From Planctomycetales bacterium 4484_113 (lineage in GTDB: Bacteria > 4484-113): 41,008 nt of DNA. The DNA is taken from the NCBI GenBank assembly GCA_002050035.1, contig MVCR01000001.1, positions 1 to 41,008 of the forward strand, in the 5' to 3' direction. The notes under the pieces are model-generated. The model was not told where the DNA came from. It ran no database searches and was given only the letters and a program-made list of their open reading frames with translations. Of this stretch, positions 39,664 through 41,008 are shown piece after piece; position 1 is the stretch's first letter, and every line of letters starts with the position of its first letter. The translations under genes were made by a program, and so were the position numbers.

Positions 39664-40593
39664 ATGGCGAGAGTTTTGGTTTGTGACGCAATGGCGGAAG
39701 ATCCGCTCGACGAGATTCGCGCCTGCGATTACCTCGACCTAACCTATGATCCGGAAGTCAGTCCAGAAGGTCTGCTCACCGCCGTCAAGGGCATGCAGGC
39801 ACTGGTGGTTCGCTCACGTACAAAGGTGACCAAGGAAGTGATTGACGCCTTTGACGAGATGAAGCTCATCGTGCGTGCCGGCGTGGGCGTAGATAATATC
39901 GACGTGCCGTATGCCAAGGAGAAAGGCTACGAGGTCCGCAACACTCCGGCCGCTCCCAGCGTCTCGGTGGCTGAACTGGCTGTAGGCATGATGTTTGCCC
40001 TGGCGCGCGGCCTGCCTGCGGCGACCCGTTCGATGCAGGACCGCAAGTGGGAGAAGAAGAAGTTCAAAGGTATTGAGCTCTGGCAGAAAACGCTAGGCAT
40101 TGTTGGCATTGGGCGTATCGGATACGAGCTGGCGAAACGTGCCGTAGCATTGGGAATGACCGTCCTCTTCTATGATCCCTACATCAAACAAGAGGACATC
40201 ACTGAGTTCCGGGCGAAGAAGGTTCTGTTGGATGAACTACTCGCTCAGTCGGACTTCGTCTCCGTCCACGTGCCGCACAATGATCAGACACACCACATGA
40301 TCAACGCAGATTCCCTGGCGAAGATGAAACCCACAGCGTATGTTCTGAACTGCGCTCGCGGCGGAGTCGTTGATGAGCCTGCCCTCGCCGACGCACTGAG
40401 AGAAGGGAAGCTCGCCGGTGTAGGACTGGATGTCTATGAGCATGAACCGGCGCAGGATCACGCATTCGCCGACTTCGAGAACGTGGTACTTACACCTCAC
40501 ATTGGCTCTCAGACCGCTGAAGCACAGTCCCGCGTCGGCTTTGAAGTGGTGGAGATACTGAAGGACTATTTCTCCACCAAGGACAGCGAATAA
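39664..40593 (+). CDS. serA: D-3-phosphoglycerate dehydrogenase, short form
   Basis: The 309-residue NAD-dependent hydroxyacid dehydrogenase carries the first step of serine synthesis. It shows RAGVGVDNIDVPYAKEKGYEVRNTP, the Rossmann motif GIVGIGRIG (146-153), and the catalytic Arg232 (NCARGGVVDEPAL), Glu261 and His279 (LTPHIGSQT). There is no C-terminal ACT domain, so feedback inhibition by serine through that domain is not expected. GGAGGA precedes the ATG. Neighbours (aminotransferase upstream, DUF1015 downstream) support a serine operon. Confidence 0.93.
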   Translation: MARVLVCDAMAEDPLDEIRACDYLDLTYDPEVSPEGLLTAVKGMQALVVRSRTKVTKEVIDAFDEMKLIVRAGVGVDNIDVPYAKEKGYEVRNTPAAPSVSVAELAVGMMFALARGLPAATRSMQDRKWEKKKFKGIELWQKTLGIVGIGRIGYELAKRAVALGMTVLFYDPYIKQEDITEFRAKKVLLDELLAQSDFVSVHVPHNDQTHHMINADSLAKMKPTAYVLNCARGGVVDEPALADALREGKLAGVGLDVYEHEPAQDHAFADFENVVLTPHIGSQTAEAQSRVGFEVVEILKDYFSTKDSE

Positions 40594-40647
40594 TCTTGCG
40601 CGAGAATCGGGAACGATGAAACACCGCGAACTCAGTCCTAGCGCATT

Positions 40648-40680
40648 GCCGCGCCGCCTTGGCGGTGGCTTCTTGCTTTT
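40648..40680 (+). terminator. Hairpin with T-rich tail after serA
   Basis: A GC-rich stem with CCGCC (about 40654-40658) and GGCGG (40661-40665), extended imperfectly to GCC/GGC, is followed by TTCTTGCTTTT. The position, 55 nt after the serA stop, fits an intrinsic terminator. The next gene has its own GGAGG and a possible TATCAT. Confidence 0.45.
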
Positions 40681-40710
40681 GAATCCGCTATCATAACGCG
40701 TGGAGGACGT

Positions 40711-41008
40711 ATGCCGAATATCGCACCATTCAGAGCAACTCGGTTCAATCCAGCCGTTGTGGGCGACGTATCTTCCTGCCTCACGCTTCCCTACGACCGC
40801 ATCACCGACGAACTCCAGGAGAAGTACTACGCACGCAGCAGCTACAACATCTGTCGTGTCATTAAGGGCAAGCAGTTACCTGGCGACAGCGAGCGGGAGA
40901 ACGCCTACACACGAGCAGGCGCTACATGGCGCAACTGGCTTGAGGCGAGAGTCGTTGTTGAGGACAGTAAGCCAGCGATTTACGCCTATGACCAGAGCTT
41001 TGCGGCAG
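40711..41008 (+). CDS. DUF1015 family protein, N-terminal part (runs off the window)
   Basis: From ATG 40711, after GGAGGA, the frame is open to the window end (99 codons). It reads MPNIAPFRATRFNPAVVGDV, then TLPYDRIT, YYARSSYNICRVI, and WRNWLEARVVVED with a final YAYDQSF. The PFRALRYN-like start, PYDVI-like turn and YxYxQ motif are those of DUF1015, an uncharacterised family that often stands next to serA and the class V aminotransferase in deep-branching bacteria. The biochemical role is not established. Confidence 0.8.
   Translation, partial: MPNIAPFRATRFNPAVVGDVSSCLTLPYDRITDELQEKYYARSSYNICRVIKGKQLPGDSERENAYTRAGATWRNWLEARVVVEDSKPAIYAYDQSFAA

Noticed and set aside
1-41008. CRISPR arrays, rRNA, tRNA, prophage or insertion-sequence transposase genes
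   Set aside because: I looked for regular spaced repeats, conserved RNA motifs and transposase or phage proteins and saw none.

Overview
The window looks like a chromosome segment of a diderm, free-living bacterium of moderately high GC. Support for an outer membrane comes from a beta-barrel protein ending in Phe, a lipoprotein, a Tat system and a periplasmic adaptor. The phylum cannot be fixed from sequence alone. A Rickettsia-like (archaeal-related) valyl-tRNA synthetase, an epimerase-type threonine dehydrogenase, FecR/CHASE2 signalling proteins and GC-rich REP-like hairpins suggest a deep lineage (Armatimonadota-like or a neighbouring phylum), at low confidence.

Layout. 1-3415: a damaged DnaE-family polymerase gene (no start, two frame changes, a 3' end running into a repeat), with related GC-rich hairpins on both sides. 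3776-4684 (-): a HemC-fold protein lacking the catalytic residues. 4840-7695: a NucS-like nuclease-fold protein and a dCache-HAMP-HD-GYP protein. 8028-10613: valS. 10610-19842 (-): a signalling/envelope block of vWA-FHA protein, Cys-rich NDT/TIR-like protein, zinc ribbon, outer-membrane barrel, FecR-cohesin protein and CHASE2-adenylate cyclase. 19935-21412: purM and a small lipoprotein. 21617-26118: threonine dehydrogenase, AcsA-type acyl-CoA synthetase, acyl carrier protein and 2-amino-3-ketobutyrate CoA ligase. 26516-30310 (-): two MacB-type permeases and an adaptor with no ATPase in view. 30398-32950: tatB-like, tatC, queA and a short tatA. 33008-37101: a cysteine-desulfurase-like enzyme, then a tight run of unfamiliar genes: a small helical protein, a very Cys-rich protein cut by an in-frame TAG, a secreted unknown and a radical SAM enzyme whose C-terminus has been replaced by the tail of a malic enzyme. 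37110-38063 (-): a TlpA-like thioredoxin. 38378-41008: a serine-biosynthesis group (class V aminotransferase, serA, DUF1015 start).

The most unusual material is the 34273-37101 run, which resembles a ribosomally made, radical-SAM-modified peptide locus. Its candidate substrate has 27 cysteines arranged mainly as [F/Y]-x-C repeats. It carries signs of decay or rearrangement (amber codon, gene fusion). Next come the tdh-acsA-acp-kbl arrangement, which places a carrier protein inside what should be a simple CoA-dependent threonine pathway, and the HemC-like pseudoenzyme. Several genes have a TATAAT box only 8-17 nt before the start codon, pointing to leaderless or very short-leader transcripts.
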